Shown: positions 48,133-56,763 of the stretch, piece after piece
Numbering within the stretch: position 1 is the stretch's first letter
How the letters are laid out: every line of letters begins with the position of its first letter
Origin: an uncultured Porphyromonadaceae bacterium
GTDB lineage: Bacteria > Bacteroidota > Bacteroidia > Bacteroidales > Muribaculaceae
Direction: 5' to 3'
Assembly (NCBI GenBank): GCA_947177185.1
Contig: CAMWTJ010000005.1
Location: 1 to 64,000 of the forward strand
Length of the DNA stretch: 64,000 nucleotides
The notes under the pieces: generated by a model
What the model was told of the DNA's origin: nothing
Database searches by the model: none
The model's input: only the letters and a program-made list of their open reading frames with translations
Program-made: the position numbers and the translations under genes

Positions 48133-49263
48133 ATGGATTTTCAGCTACAAGCCACATGTCCCGGCTCCAACGCACGCGCCGGATTGATAACGACCGACCA
48201 CGGCACCATACAGACCCCCATATTCATGCCCGTAGGCACACAGGGGGCCGTAAAGGCCGTGCACATGAGCGAGATGCGCGACCAGGTGAAGGCTCAGATT
48301 ATACTCGGAAACACCTACCATCTATATCTCCGCCCGGGCATGGACATAATGAGGCGTGCCGGCGGCCTGCACAAGTTCAACGGTTGGGACCGCCCCATAC
48401 TCACCGACAGCGGCGGCTTTCAGGTGTTTTCACTCAGCGACCGCCGCAAGCTCACGGAGGAAGGTGCGCACTTCCGCAGCCATATCGACGGCTCGCGCCA
48501 TCTGTTCACGCCCGAAAACGTCGTGGACACGCAGCGAATCATTGGTTCCGACATCATGATGGCGCTTGACGAGTGCACACCGGGCGATGCCGACCGCGAC
48601 TACGCCCGCCGCTCCCTGAGCCTGACGCAGCGCTGGCTGGAGCGTGGCTGGAAACATTTCCGCGAAACCGAACCGCTGTACGGCCACTCGCAGGCGTTTT
48701 TCCCGATAGTGCAGGGATGCACATATCCCGACCTGCGCCGCGAGGCTGCGCGCCACGTGGCCGACCTCGGCGCCGAAGGCAACGCCATCGGCGGCCTCGC
48801 TGTGGGAGAGCCCACAGAGGTGATGTATGAGATGATCGAGGTGGTGAACGATATCCTGCCTGCCGACAGGCCCCGCTACCTGATGGGGGTAGGCACGCCG
48901 GCCAATATTCTTGAAGCGATAGACCGCGGAGTCGACATGATGGACTGCGTGATGCCCACACGAAACGCGCGCAACGGTATGCTCTTCACCGCCCACGGCA
49001 CCATGAACATGCGAAACCGCAAGTGGGCCGACGATTTCTCGCCGCTGCAGGAGGACGGACCGGCCGAGGTTGACCGCGTGTACAGCAAGGCTTATGTGCG
49101 CCACCTCTTCATAGCCGACGAGCTGCTGGCCATGCAGATAGCGTCGATACACAACCTCGCCTTCTATCTCTGGCTCGCCGGAGAGGCCAGAAAACACATC
49201 ATAGCCGGCGATTTCCCGACCTGGAAGCGCGACATGCTCGAGCGCGTGACCCGGCGCCTGTAA
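48133..49263 (+). CDS. tgt: tRNA guanosine(34) transglycosylase
   Basis: TPIFMPVGTQGAVKAV; ILTDSGGFQVFSL; GGLAVGEPTEVMYEMI; TRNARNGMLFT; upstream TAAATTTG at 48103-48110. Confidence 0.97.
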   Translation: MDFQLQATCPGSNARAGLITTDHGTIQTPIFMPVGTQGAVKAVHMSEMRDQVKAQIILGNTYHLYLRPGMDIMRRAGGLHKFNGWDRPILTDSGGFQVFSLSDRRKLTEEGAHFRSHIDGSRHLFTPENVVDTQRIIGSDIMMALDECTPGDADRDYARRSLSLTQRWLERGWKHFRETEPLYGHSQAFFPIVQGCTYPDLRREAARHVADLGAEGNAIGGLAVGEPTEVMYEMIEVVNDILPADRPRYLMGVGTPANILEAIDRGVDMMDCVMPTRNARNGMLFTAHGTMNMRNRKWADDFSPLQEDGPAEVDRVYSKAYVRHLFIADELLAMQIASIHNLAFYLWLAGEARKHIIAGDFPTWKRDMLERVTRRL

Positions 49264-49280
49264 CCTTCATTCGTCTGTAC

Positions 49281-50354
49281 ATGTTCAAGATTCTCGACCG
49301 CTACATAATACGCAAGTTTCTGGGCACCTACGTGTTTGCCATAGCCCTGCTGCTGGCCATTGTGGTCGTGTTCGATGTCAACGAGAAGCTCGACTCCTTT
49401 CTGAAGGCGCCGCTGAGAGCCACAATCGTGGACTACTACGTGAACTTCCTGCCGTATTTCGCCAACCAGTTCTCTCCGCTGTTCACGTTTATCGCGGTGA
49501 TTTTCTTTACCTCGAAACTGGCAGGCAACAGCGAGATAATAGCCATGCTGAGCACAGGCATGAGCTTCAGAAGGCTGCTGCGGCCATATCTGATGGCAGC
49601 GGCCGTGATTGCAGCCGCCACATTCGCGCTCGACGCGTATATCATACCGCCGGCCAATGTGAAGCGCATCGACTACATGAACACGTACGTCAAGAACAAG
49701 CGTGTGGACTATGGCTCAAACATCATGCTCATGGTGCAGCCGGGACAGATTGCCTACATGAGCCGCTACGACAATATAACCAAGACCGGCGCTAAATTCT
49801 CGCTCGAATCTTTCGACGAGAACAAGCAGCTCGTGTCGCGCCTCACCGCGCAGAGCATACGCTGGGACACTCTCTACAACTGGCGCGTTAACGACTACAT
49901 AATACGCGATTTCCGCGACAACCGCGAATACATAACCAAAGGTTCCGGCCTCGACACCATCATACCCTTCGAGCCGCGCGATTTTCTGATAGCCAAGAGC
50001 GACCACGAAAAAATGACCACCGCCGACCTTTCGGAATATATCGAAGGACAGCGCCGCAGGGGCGTGGGCAATATAGCCAGTTTCGAGGTGGAGTACCACC
50101 GGCGATACGCCATCACGGCAGCTGCATTCATACTCACCGTGATAGGCATGACGCTGTCCAGCCGCAAGGTGAAAGGCGGTATGGGTGTGAACATAGGCAT
50201 CGGACTGGTGCTCAGCTTCAGCTACATACTGTTTATGACCATCACGCAGACCTTTGCTCTGTCGGGCCTGACATCGCCGCTGGTGGCCATGTGGATTCCC
50301 AACACCATTTTCACAATCATTGCGATAGTGCTTTACATGCGCGCGCGGAGGTGA
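49281..50354 (+). CDS. LptF/LptG family permease
   Basis: ILDRYIIRKFLGTYVFAIALLLAIVVVFDVNEKLDSF; VEYHRRYAITAAAFILTVIGMTLSSRKVKGGMGVNIGIGL. Confidence 0.93.
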   Translation: MFKILDRYIIRKFLGTYVFAIALLLAIVVVFDVNEKLDSFLKAPLRATIVDYYVNFLPYFANQFSPLFTFIAVIFFTSKLAGNSEIIAMLSTGMSFRRLLRPYLMAAAVIAAATFALDAYIIPPANVKRIDYMNTYVKNKRVDYGSNIMLMVQPGQIAYMSRYDNITKTGAKFSLESFDENKQLVSRLTAQSIRWDTLYNWRVNDYIIRDFRDNREYITKGSGLDTIIPFEPRDFLIAKSDHEKMTTADLSEYIEGQRRRGVGNIASFEVEYHRRYAITAAAFILTVIGMTLSSRKVKGGMGVNIGIGLVLSFSYILFMTITQTFALSGLTSPLVAMWIPNTIFTIIAIVLYMRARR

Positions 50355-50373
50355 ACCATCCTGCCGTGTGCTG

Positions 50374-50404
50374 TGTTTTAGGGATATAATCACCCCCTAA
50401 AACA
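50374..50404. promoter_or_regulatory. 10-bp perfect inverted repeat immediately upstream of the LEA-like gene
   Basis: TGTTTTAGGG-atataatcacc-CCCTAAAACA, ending 9 bp before the ATG at 50413. Confidence 0.6.
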
Positions 50405-50412
50405 ATATTGAC

Positions 50413-50691
50413 ATGGACTATCAGAAACTCGCAGGAGAAGCCGCTGATGTGGCAAAAGAAAAAGCGGCGCAGGCTGCGGAAGCCGCTAAAGTGGCCGCAC
50501 AGGCCGAAACCGAGGCAGTGAAAGAAAACGTGCATGAGAAATCGGCCGACGCCACGGCGTGCGCCAAAGACAAGGCTGAGGCCTTGAAAGAAAAGGCCGC
50601 AGGCCTCACCGACAAGGTGAAAAGCGCCGCAGCCGACGCGCTCGACAGCATCGCCGACAAACTCCACGGACTGAGCGACAAACTGGACTGA
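50413..50691 (+). CDS. small LEA-like, Ala/Lys/Glu-rich helical protein
   Basis: 92 aa without signal; DVAKEKAAQAAEAAKVAAQAETEAVKENV...AEALKEKAAGLTDKVKSAAADALDSIADKL amphipathic pattern. Confidence 0.7.
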   Translation: MDYQKLAGEAADVAKEKAAQAAEAAKVAAQAETEAVKENVHEKSADATACAKDKAEALKEKAAGLTDKVKSAAADALDSIADKLHGLSDKLD

Positions 50692-50723
50692 CGCTGCCCG
50701 CGCAGGCAGATAGCCCTGTATGT

Positions 50724-50765
50724 AAAAACGGCAGCCCGGCAGATGTCTGCCGGGCTGCCGTTTTA
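50724..50765. terminator. bidirectional Rho-independent terminator between convergent genes
   Basis: aaaaacggcagcccggcaga-tg-tctgccgggctgccgtttt, near-perfect inverted repeat with flanking A and T runs. Confidence 0.9.
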
Positions 50766-50779
50766 TAATCGGAGCGCGT

Positions 50780-52786
50780 TTATTTCAGCGCGGAGTAGTC
50801 GCGGCTGTAGCGCAGCATCTGTGCGTCGTAGTCCTCGCCGTACGACACTTTCACGTCGACAATGCTGTCGCCGTCCATCACGGGCGTGTACACGGGGTTG
50901 ACAAAGCCGCGGTAGGGAGCGATGTCGAGGGCCTCATAGCGCTCGCGCACCTCTTTGTGGAGCTCGGGGTCCACCTTCACGGCATACTGTTCCACCAGCT
51001 GGCGTCCGGCTTCGAAATCGCCGGTGCTGCGTATGCGCTGCACCTCGGCGAGCAGCTGGCCGAAGAGGCCGCGCAGGGCTTCGTAGTCGTTGATTTTGAC
51101 AAAAGTCTTGCCGTCGCGCTTCACGAGCTCTATCACATTGGCGTCCTTGCCGTGCTCGTAGGCCCATTCGGCTATGAGCTTGCGGTTGCGCATGTGGGCT
51201 TCCTCCACGTTTTTGCCGGGCTCGATGCGGTTCAGCTGCGTCATCATGCCGTTGAGGATATACTTGTAGTATTCGGCCTTGTAGGCGTCGGGATTGTCGA
51301 GCAGACCTATCTCAAGCAGTTTCGGATCGGCGAGATAGTAGAGCGCGAACAGGTCGGCGCGGGCTTCTTCCAGAGTGGAGCCATAGGCTTTGAGGGCGTC
51401 GGGGTCGACTCCGGGCAGCAGGCGTCCCGAACCGTGGCCGAGGCACTCGTGCAGGTCGGTGTGCAGATTGTCGGTGATAAAGAGATAGTCGGCCATGAGT
51501 TGGCGCGTGGGTTCGTCAATCACGAATTCCTCGTCAAAACCGTTGCCGTGGTTTGCGGCGTCGTAGGCCTGGGTGATGTTTTCGAGGGTCACGCTCTTGG
51601 AGCCGTGGGCGGCGCGTATCCAGTTGGCGTTCGGCAGGTTGATGCCGATGGGGGTGGCCGGATAGGAATCACCTGCAAGGATTGCCGCGGTGATTACCTT
51701 TGCCGACACGCCTTTCACCTTGTCCTTGCGGAACGAGGGGTCCACAGGCGAGTGGTCCTCGAACCACTGGGCGTTGGCGCTGAGTGTTTCGGTGCGGCGG
51801 CTTGCCGGGATGTTTTTGAAATTGACAATGCTTTCCCACGAGCCTGTCATGCCCAGGGGGTCGCCATAGCTTTCGATGAAGCCGTTTATGAAGTCGACCT
51901 GCGACGCTGTGTCCTCGGCCCATGCTATGGAGTAGTCGTCGAAGGTCTTGAGGTCGCCCGTGGTGTAGAATTCCACGAGTTTCTCTATGATGTGGCGCTG
52001 CGCGTCGTTTTCGGCATAGGCTTTTGCCTTGTCGAGGTTTTCCACTATCTTTTCTATGGCCGGCGAATACAGGCCTCCTATCTTGTAGACCTGCTCGCTC
52101 ACCTTGCCGTCGGCACCCTTCACGAGGCGGCTGTTGAGGCCGTAGGACACGGGGGTGAGGTCGGTGGTGTCTTTCAGCGCTGCATAGTATGCCTCCACCT
52201 CGGCCTGCGTGAGGCCGGGGCCGTAGAGGTTGCACGCCGATGTGGCTATGAGGTCGGCGTTGTCTTCCTGGTTCACGCGTTTGGCCAGGTATTCGGGGTC
52301 GAATACTACCCGCACCAGCTCGGCCTTGGTGTCGGCATCGGTGCCGATACGGTCCAGCTCAGCCTCAAGAAATGCCTGGGAGAACTCCGGCACAAACTTG
52401 TCCATGGAGTAGTGGTGGTGTATGCCGTTGCCGAACCACACCTGCTTCATGTACTTCGAGAAGGCCTTGAAATCCGGGTCGTTTTTGTCGCCGGGATATG
52501 AGGTGTAGATTTTTTCGAGCGCGCGGCGCAGAGGCAGGTTGACGGCGCAGTTCTGGTCCCACATGATGTCGCGGCCCCAGAGGGCAGCCTCGGTGAGATA
52601 GTACACAAGGGCTTTCTGATTTACCGTAAGACTGTCGAAGTCGGGCACCTGATAGCGCAGCACCTCGATGTCGGCAAAGCGGTCGGCGGTGTAATCGAAA
52701 TCGCTCTCTGCTGTCTGTTGCTGCTGCGAGCAGGCCCATAGAGAGGCGGCGGCAGTAGCCGCTGCAAGAATACTTAGATGGTTCAT
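50780..52786 (-). CDS. dipeptidyl-peptidase 3 family protein (M49), lipoprotein
   Basis: HEXXGH-type zinc motif (DLHECLGHGSGR), downstream EEARADLFALYY; lipobox (LWACSQQQQ); start trimmed. Confidence 0.93.
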   Translation of the reverse strand: MNHLSILAAATAAASLWACSQQQQTAESDFDYTADRFADIEVLRYQVPDFDSLTVNQKALVYYLTEAALWGRDIMWDQNCAVNLPLRRALEKIYTSYPGDKNDPDFKAFSKYMKQVWFGNGIHHHYSMDKFVPEFSQAFLEAELDRIGTDADTKAELVRVVFDPEYLAKRVNQEDNADLIATSACNLYGPGLTQAEVEAYYAALKDTTDLTPVSYGLNSRLVKGADGKVSEQVYKIGGLYSPAIEKIVENLDKAKAYAENDAQRHIIEKLVEFYTTGDLKTFDDYSIAWAEDTASQVDFINGFIESYGDPLGMTGSWESIVNFKNIPASRRTETLSANAQWFEDHSPVDPSFRKDKVKGVSAKVITAAILAGDSYPATPIGINLPNANWIRAAHGSKSVTLENITQAYDAANHGNGFDEEFVIDEPTRQLMADYLFITDNLHTDLHECLGHGSGRLLPGVDPDALKAYGSTLEEARADLFALYYLADPKLLEIGLLDNPDAYKAEYYKYILNGMMTQLNRIEPGKNVEEAHMRNRKLIAEWAYEHGKDANVIELVKRDGKTFVKINDYEALRGLFGQLLAEVQRIRSTGDFEAGRQLVEQYAVKVDPELHKEVRERYEALDIAPYRGFVNPVYTPVMDGDSIVDVKVSYGEDYDAQMLRYSRDYSALK

Positions 52787-52812
52787 TTCGTCGGAATTAT
52801 GCATTACGGATA

Positions 52813-54006
52813 TTATTCTACATAGAGCACAAGGCCTTTGAGATATTCGCCTTCGGGATGATAGATGCTCACGGGATGATCGGCCGGCTGAGTGAGCTGG
52901 TGCAGTATGCGCACGCGCCGGCGGCTCTGGGCGGCGGCGGAGAACACGGCCACGCGGAACTGCTCGCGGCTCACGGCCTGCGAGCACGAGAAGGTGAACA
53001 GCACGCCTCCGGGCGCTATTTTTTCGAACGCGCGCGCGTTAAGGCGTCTGTAGCCCTGCAGGGCATTGTGCAGGGCGCTGCGGTGTTTGGCGAACGCCGG
53101 CGGGTCGAGCACTATCAGGTCGTAGGCGCCGGCCTCCATGCTGTCGAGATGGCGGAAGGCGTCCTCGGCTACCGCGCGGTGGCGTGTGTTGCCCGGGAAA
53201 TTCAGTTCCACGTTGGCGTCGGTCAGTGCCACGGCCTTTGCCGACGAGTCGACCGACACCACTTGCTCCGCTCCTCCGCCGAGTGCGTAGACGGAAAATC
53301 CGCCCGTGTAGCAGAACATGTTGAGTACGCGGCGTCCGGCCGAGTAGCGTGCCAGCAGGGAGCGGTTGTCGCGCTGGTCCACAAAAAAGCCTGTTTTCTG
53401 GCCGCGGAGCCAGTCGATATGGAATTTGAGTCCGTTTTCTATGGCCACATTGCCGCTGTAGGAGCCCACGATGTAGTCGTTCTGCGGGTCAAGGCGCGCC
53501 TTGTAGGGCAGTGTGGTTTCGCTTTTATAATATACGTTGGCTATGCCGGCTCCGGGCAGTTCGGTGAGCGCGCGGGCTATGGTGTCGCGCACAAAGTGCA
53601 TGCCGGGGGAGTGTGCCTGCACCACGGCGGTGTCGCCGTACACATCGACCACGAGGCCCGGCAGAAAATCGCCTTCGCCGTGCACCAGCCGGAACGCGGT
53701 GTTGTCGGGGCGCTGCAGGCCGAGAGTGCGTCGCATGGCGTAGGCTTCGGCCAGGCGGCGTGCGAAAAAGGCGTCGTCGACGGCAGTGTCGGCAAAGTCG
53801 AGCATGCGCACGGCGATGCTGCCTATCTGGAAATGCCCTACGCCTATCAGGCGTCCGTCGTGGGCGGCTACGCGCACCACGCTGCCTTCTTCTATGTCGC
53901 GGGGCATCTCGGTGAGTGCGCCTGAGAACACCCAGGGGTGCAGGCGGTCGAGTGATTCTTCTTTTCCGCGGCGGAGCCGCAGGGTGGGTATGTTTTCAGC
54001 TGTCAT
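52813..54006 (-). CDS. class I SAM-dependent rRNA methyltransferase (RlmI-like, PUA domain)
   Basis: LDRLHPWVFSGAL; GFFVDQRDNRSLLARYSAGRRVLNMFCYTGGFSVYAL; DLIVLDPPAFAKHR. Confidence 0.94.
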   Translation of the reverse strand: MTAENIPTLRLRRGKEESLDRLHPWVFSGALTEMPRDIEEGSVVRVAAHDGRLIGVGHFQIGSIAVRMLDFADTAVDDAFFARRLAEAYAMRRTLGLQRPDNTAFRLVHGEGDFLPGLVVDVYGDTAVVQAHSPGMHFVRDTIARALTELPGAGIANVYYKSETTLPYKARLDPQNDYIVGSYSGNVAIENGLKFHIDWLRGQKTGFFVDQRDNRSLLARYSAGRRVLNMFCYTGGFSVYALGGGAEQVVSVDSSAKAVALTDANVELNFPGNTRHRAVAEDAFRHLDSMEAGAYDLIVLDPPAFAKHRSALHNALQGYRRLNARAFEKIAPGGVLFTFSCSQAVSREQFRVAVFSAAAQSRRRVRILHQLTQPADHPVSIYHPEGEYLKGLVLYVE

Positions 54007-54012
54007 TGCGGA

Positions 54013-55464
54013 TTATTTAAGGAGAAACCGAAAAATGTCGTTGGCATTGGCATAGAGCAGCAGCATGAACAGGAATCCCATGCCTATCATGTTGGCTATC
54101 TCAAGGAAGCGTTCCGAAGGTTTGCGGCGTGTGATGATTTCCACCAGCAGGAACAGGGTGTAGCCGCCGTCGAGCGCGGGTATCGGAATGATGTTCATAA
54201 AGGCGAGTATCACAGAGAGGAAGGCCGTGATCTGCCAGAACGAATACCAGTTCCATTTTTCAGGGAAAAGACTGCCCAGGGTACCGAAGCCTCCCACACT
54301 CTGCGCGCCTTCCTTGCTGAAGACAAGGCGCAGCGACGAAACGTATGCTCCGAGCTGGCCCGTGCCTATCTCCCATCCGCGCGGCAGAGCAGCGAGCAGC
54401 GAATATTTCACCTCTTTGATTTCGAAGATGTCGTAGGGACTGAGCATCTGTATGCCTATTTTGCCGTTTTCGTTGATGCTCACGGGGATGCGCTCTTCGG
54501 CTTTGCCGTCGCGCACCACGGCCATGTCGACCGTCGCGCCCTTGTTTTCGGCGAGCGCGGGGTAGAATTCGCTCATGGACGGTGTGCGCGTGCTGCCCAC
54601 GGCCACAATGCGGTCGCCCTCGCGCAGCCCGGCCTCTATGGCGCCTTCGCCCGGCATAAGCCTGGAAATCACCACGGGCACACGCATCTGCATGATGCCT
54701 TTCGAGTTGTTGGACGCGAGTGTGCGCAGCAGGCTTTCGGGCACCACGATGTCGACACTGTCGGTGCCTCGCAGCACTTTCACCCGGGCGCCGGGCTGAA
54801 TCATGTTCCACGGCTCGGAATAGCTGAGGTCGTCGAACGGACGGCCGTCGAGCGATATGAGGCGGTCGCCGTCGCGGAAACCTGCGTCGTGCATCTCTTT
54901 TGAGAAGTCAAGTCCTTCGGTCATGGCCGAGTACGGGACCACGCGGTCGCCCCAGTGGAAGGCGATTCCGGCGTATATGATGATGGCGAGCACAAAATTC
55001 AGCAGAACGCCGGCCACCATTACGAGCAGACGCTTCCATGCTGCTTTGCTTCTGAACTCCCAGGGCTGGGGTTCCGACGCGAGGTCTTTGCTGCTTTTGG
55101 TTTCGTCGACCATGCCTGCTATGTCGCAGTAGCCGCCGAGCGGCAGCCATCCGAGTCCGTATATGGTGTCGCGCCAGGTGGGCTTGTCGGATGTGGCCGG
55201 TTTCGGGTTGCCCACACGGATGGTTTTCCACGCGTGCTGCTGCTCGGTGCCGTCGGCGTTTTCGCGGGTGTATCCGATTATCTGCAGCGTACCCTTTCGC
55301 GGGTCGTATTTAAGCAGTGAAAACCACGGGTTGAAGAACAGATAGAAACGGTTCACCTTGATGCCGAACATGCGGGCGAATATGTAGTGGCCGAACTCGT
55401 GCACCGTGACCAGTATCACCAGTGCCAGTATCAGTTGCAGGGCTTTGAAAAGAAAACTTTCCAC
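54013..55464 (-). CDS. rseP: RIP metalloprotease (site-2 protease, M50)
   Basis: VTVHEFGHYIFARMFGIKVNRF; two PDZ-like regions; NIIPIPALDGGYTLFLLVEIITRRKPSERFLE. Confidence 0.95.
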   Translation of the reverse strand: MESFLFKALQLILALVILVTVHEFGHYIFARMFGIKVNRFYLFFNPWFSLLKYDPRKGTLQIIGYTRENADGTEQQHAWKTIRVGNPKPATSDKPTWRDTIYGLGWLPLGGYCDIAGMVDETKSSKDLASEPQPWEFRSKAAWKRLLVMVAGVLLNFVLAIIIYAGIAFHWGDRVVPYSAMTEGLDFSKEMHDAGFRDGDRLISLDGRPFDDLSYSEPWNMIQPGARVKVLRGTDSVDIVVPESLLRTLASNNSKGIMQMRVPVVISRLMPGEGAIEAGLREGDRIVAVGSTRTPSMSEFYPALAENKGATVDMAVVRDGKAEERIPVSINENGKIGIQMLSPYDIFEIKEVKYSLLAALPRGWEIGTGQLGAYVSSLRLVFSKEGAQSVGGFGTLGSLFPEKWNWYSFWQITAFLSVILAFMNIIPIPALDGGYTLFLLVEIITRRKPSERFLEIANMIGMGFLFMLLLYANANDIFRFLLK

Positions 55465-55521
55465 TTGGAAAAATCTGAAGTTAGGAGGTTTGTGAATATA
55501 AATCGTGGTTTGCCCGGACGG

Positions 55522-56691
55522 CTATGCGCCTGCCTTTCGGATTTCTTCTTCGGCGATGGCGCGGGCCTCGCTGTTGGAGGCTACGTAGTCGGCATAGTCC
55601 GGCTCAGCCACGAACGCCGTGCGCGCGAGTGTGCGGCAGATAGTGTCGTAGATGCTGTAGAAGCCTATGCGGCCGTGCAGAAACGCGGCCACCGCTATTT
55701 CGTTGGCGGCGTTGATCACGCAGGCGGCGTTGCCGCCGCGGCGTATGGCTTCGTCGGCGAGTGTCAGGCAGGGGAAGCGCGAGGGGTCGGGGTTCTCGAA
55801 GGTGAGCGTGGCCAGCTGTTCGATGCCGAGCGGACGCTCCGCGCCGGGCAGGCGCTCGGCGCAGCCCATGGCGTATGCGATGGGCAGACGCATGTCGGGC
55901 ACTCCCATCTGTGCTTTTATGGCTCCGTCGGCAAATTCCACCATGGAGTGTATGATGCTCTGCGGATGCACGATGGCCGAGATGCGCTCGGGTTTCATGC
56001 CGAAAAGCCAGCGGGCTTCGATTATCTCGAAAGCCTTGTTCATCATTGTGGCGGAGTCGATGGTGATTTTCGCTCCCATGTCCCAGTTGGGGTGGCGCAG
56101 GGCGTCGGCGGCTGTGGCCTTTTCTATGCGGCTGCGCTCCCACGTGCGGAACGGGCCGCCGGAGGCCGTAATGATAAGGCGGCTTACGCTGTCGCGGTCT
56201 TCTCCTTCGAGGCACTGGTACACGGCCGAATGTTCGGAGTCCACGGGATATACTCGCGAAGGCGATTCGGCGAGCAGGCGCGTCACGTAGTCGCCGGCCA
56301 CCACCAGCGTTTCTTTGTTGGCGAGGGCTATGTCCTTGCCGGCGCGTATGGCCCTGATTGTGGGCTCAAGGCCGCTGTAGCCCACGGTGGCGGTGACCAC
56401 CATGTCTATTTCGGGCAGTGCGACGGCGTCGGCCACGGCTGCGGCGCCGGCGGCAGTGGCTATGCCGAGCGGCGACAGGGCCTCGCGCAATGTGCCGTAG
56501 GCGCTTTCGTCGGCTATCACAGCCAGGCGGGGGCGGAAGTGCAGGGCCTGTTCTATCAGGCTGTCGACGCGGCGTCCGGCCACGAGCACCACAGGGCGGT
56601 ACAGCTCAGGGTGTGCGGCTATGATGTCGAGCGTCTGCGTGCCTATCGAGCCGGTGCTCCCGAGTATGGCTATATTCTTAGGTGAATTCAC
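55522..56691 (-). CDS. dxr: 1-deoxy-D-xylulose-5-phosphate reductoisomerase
   Basis: AILGSTGSIGTQTLDII; ANKETLVVAGDYV; PVDSEHSAVYQCLEG; ITASGGPFRTW; HPNWDMGAKITIDSATMMNKAFEIIEARWLF. Confidence 0.98.
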   Translation of the reverse strand: MNSPKNIAILGSTGSIGTQTLDIIAAHPELYRPVVLVAGRRVDSLIEQALHFRPRLAVIADESAYGTLREALSPLGIATAAGAAAVADAVALPEIDMVVTATVGYSGLEPTIRAIRAGKDIALANKETLVVAGDYVTRLLAESPSRVYPVDSEHSAVYQCLEGEDRDSVSRLIITASGGPFRTWERSRIEKATAADALRHPNWDMGAKITIDSATMMNKAFEIIEARWLFGMKPERISAIVHPQSIIHSMVEFADGAIKAQMGVPDMRLPIAYAMGCAERLPGAERPLGIEQLATLTFENPDPSRFPCLTLADEAIRRGGNAACVINAANEIAVAAFLHGRIGFYSIYDTICRTLARTAFVAEPDYADYVASNSEARAIAEEEIRKAGA

Positions 56692-56763
56692 GATTGGTTG
56701 ACTGTTTTACGTGCAAATATACAACAAATAATTGAAATTTAGCGTACGGCGCGCCGGCATGCG

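Noticed and set aside
50957-52501. 514-aa plus-strand ORF
   Set aside because: Antisense to the M49 peptidase gene, which has a full catalytic motif.
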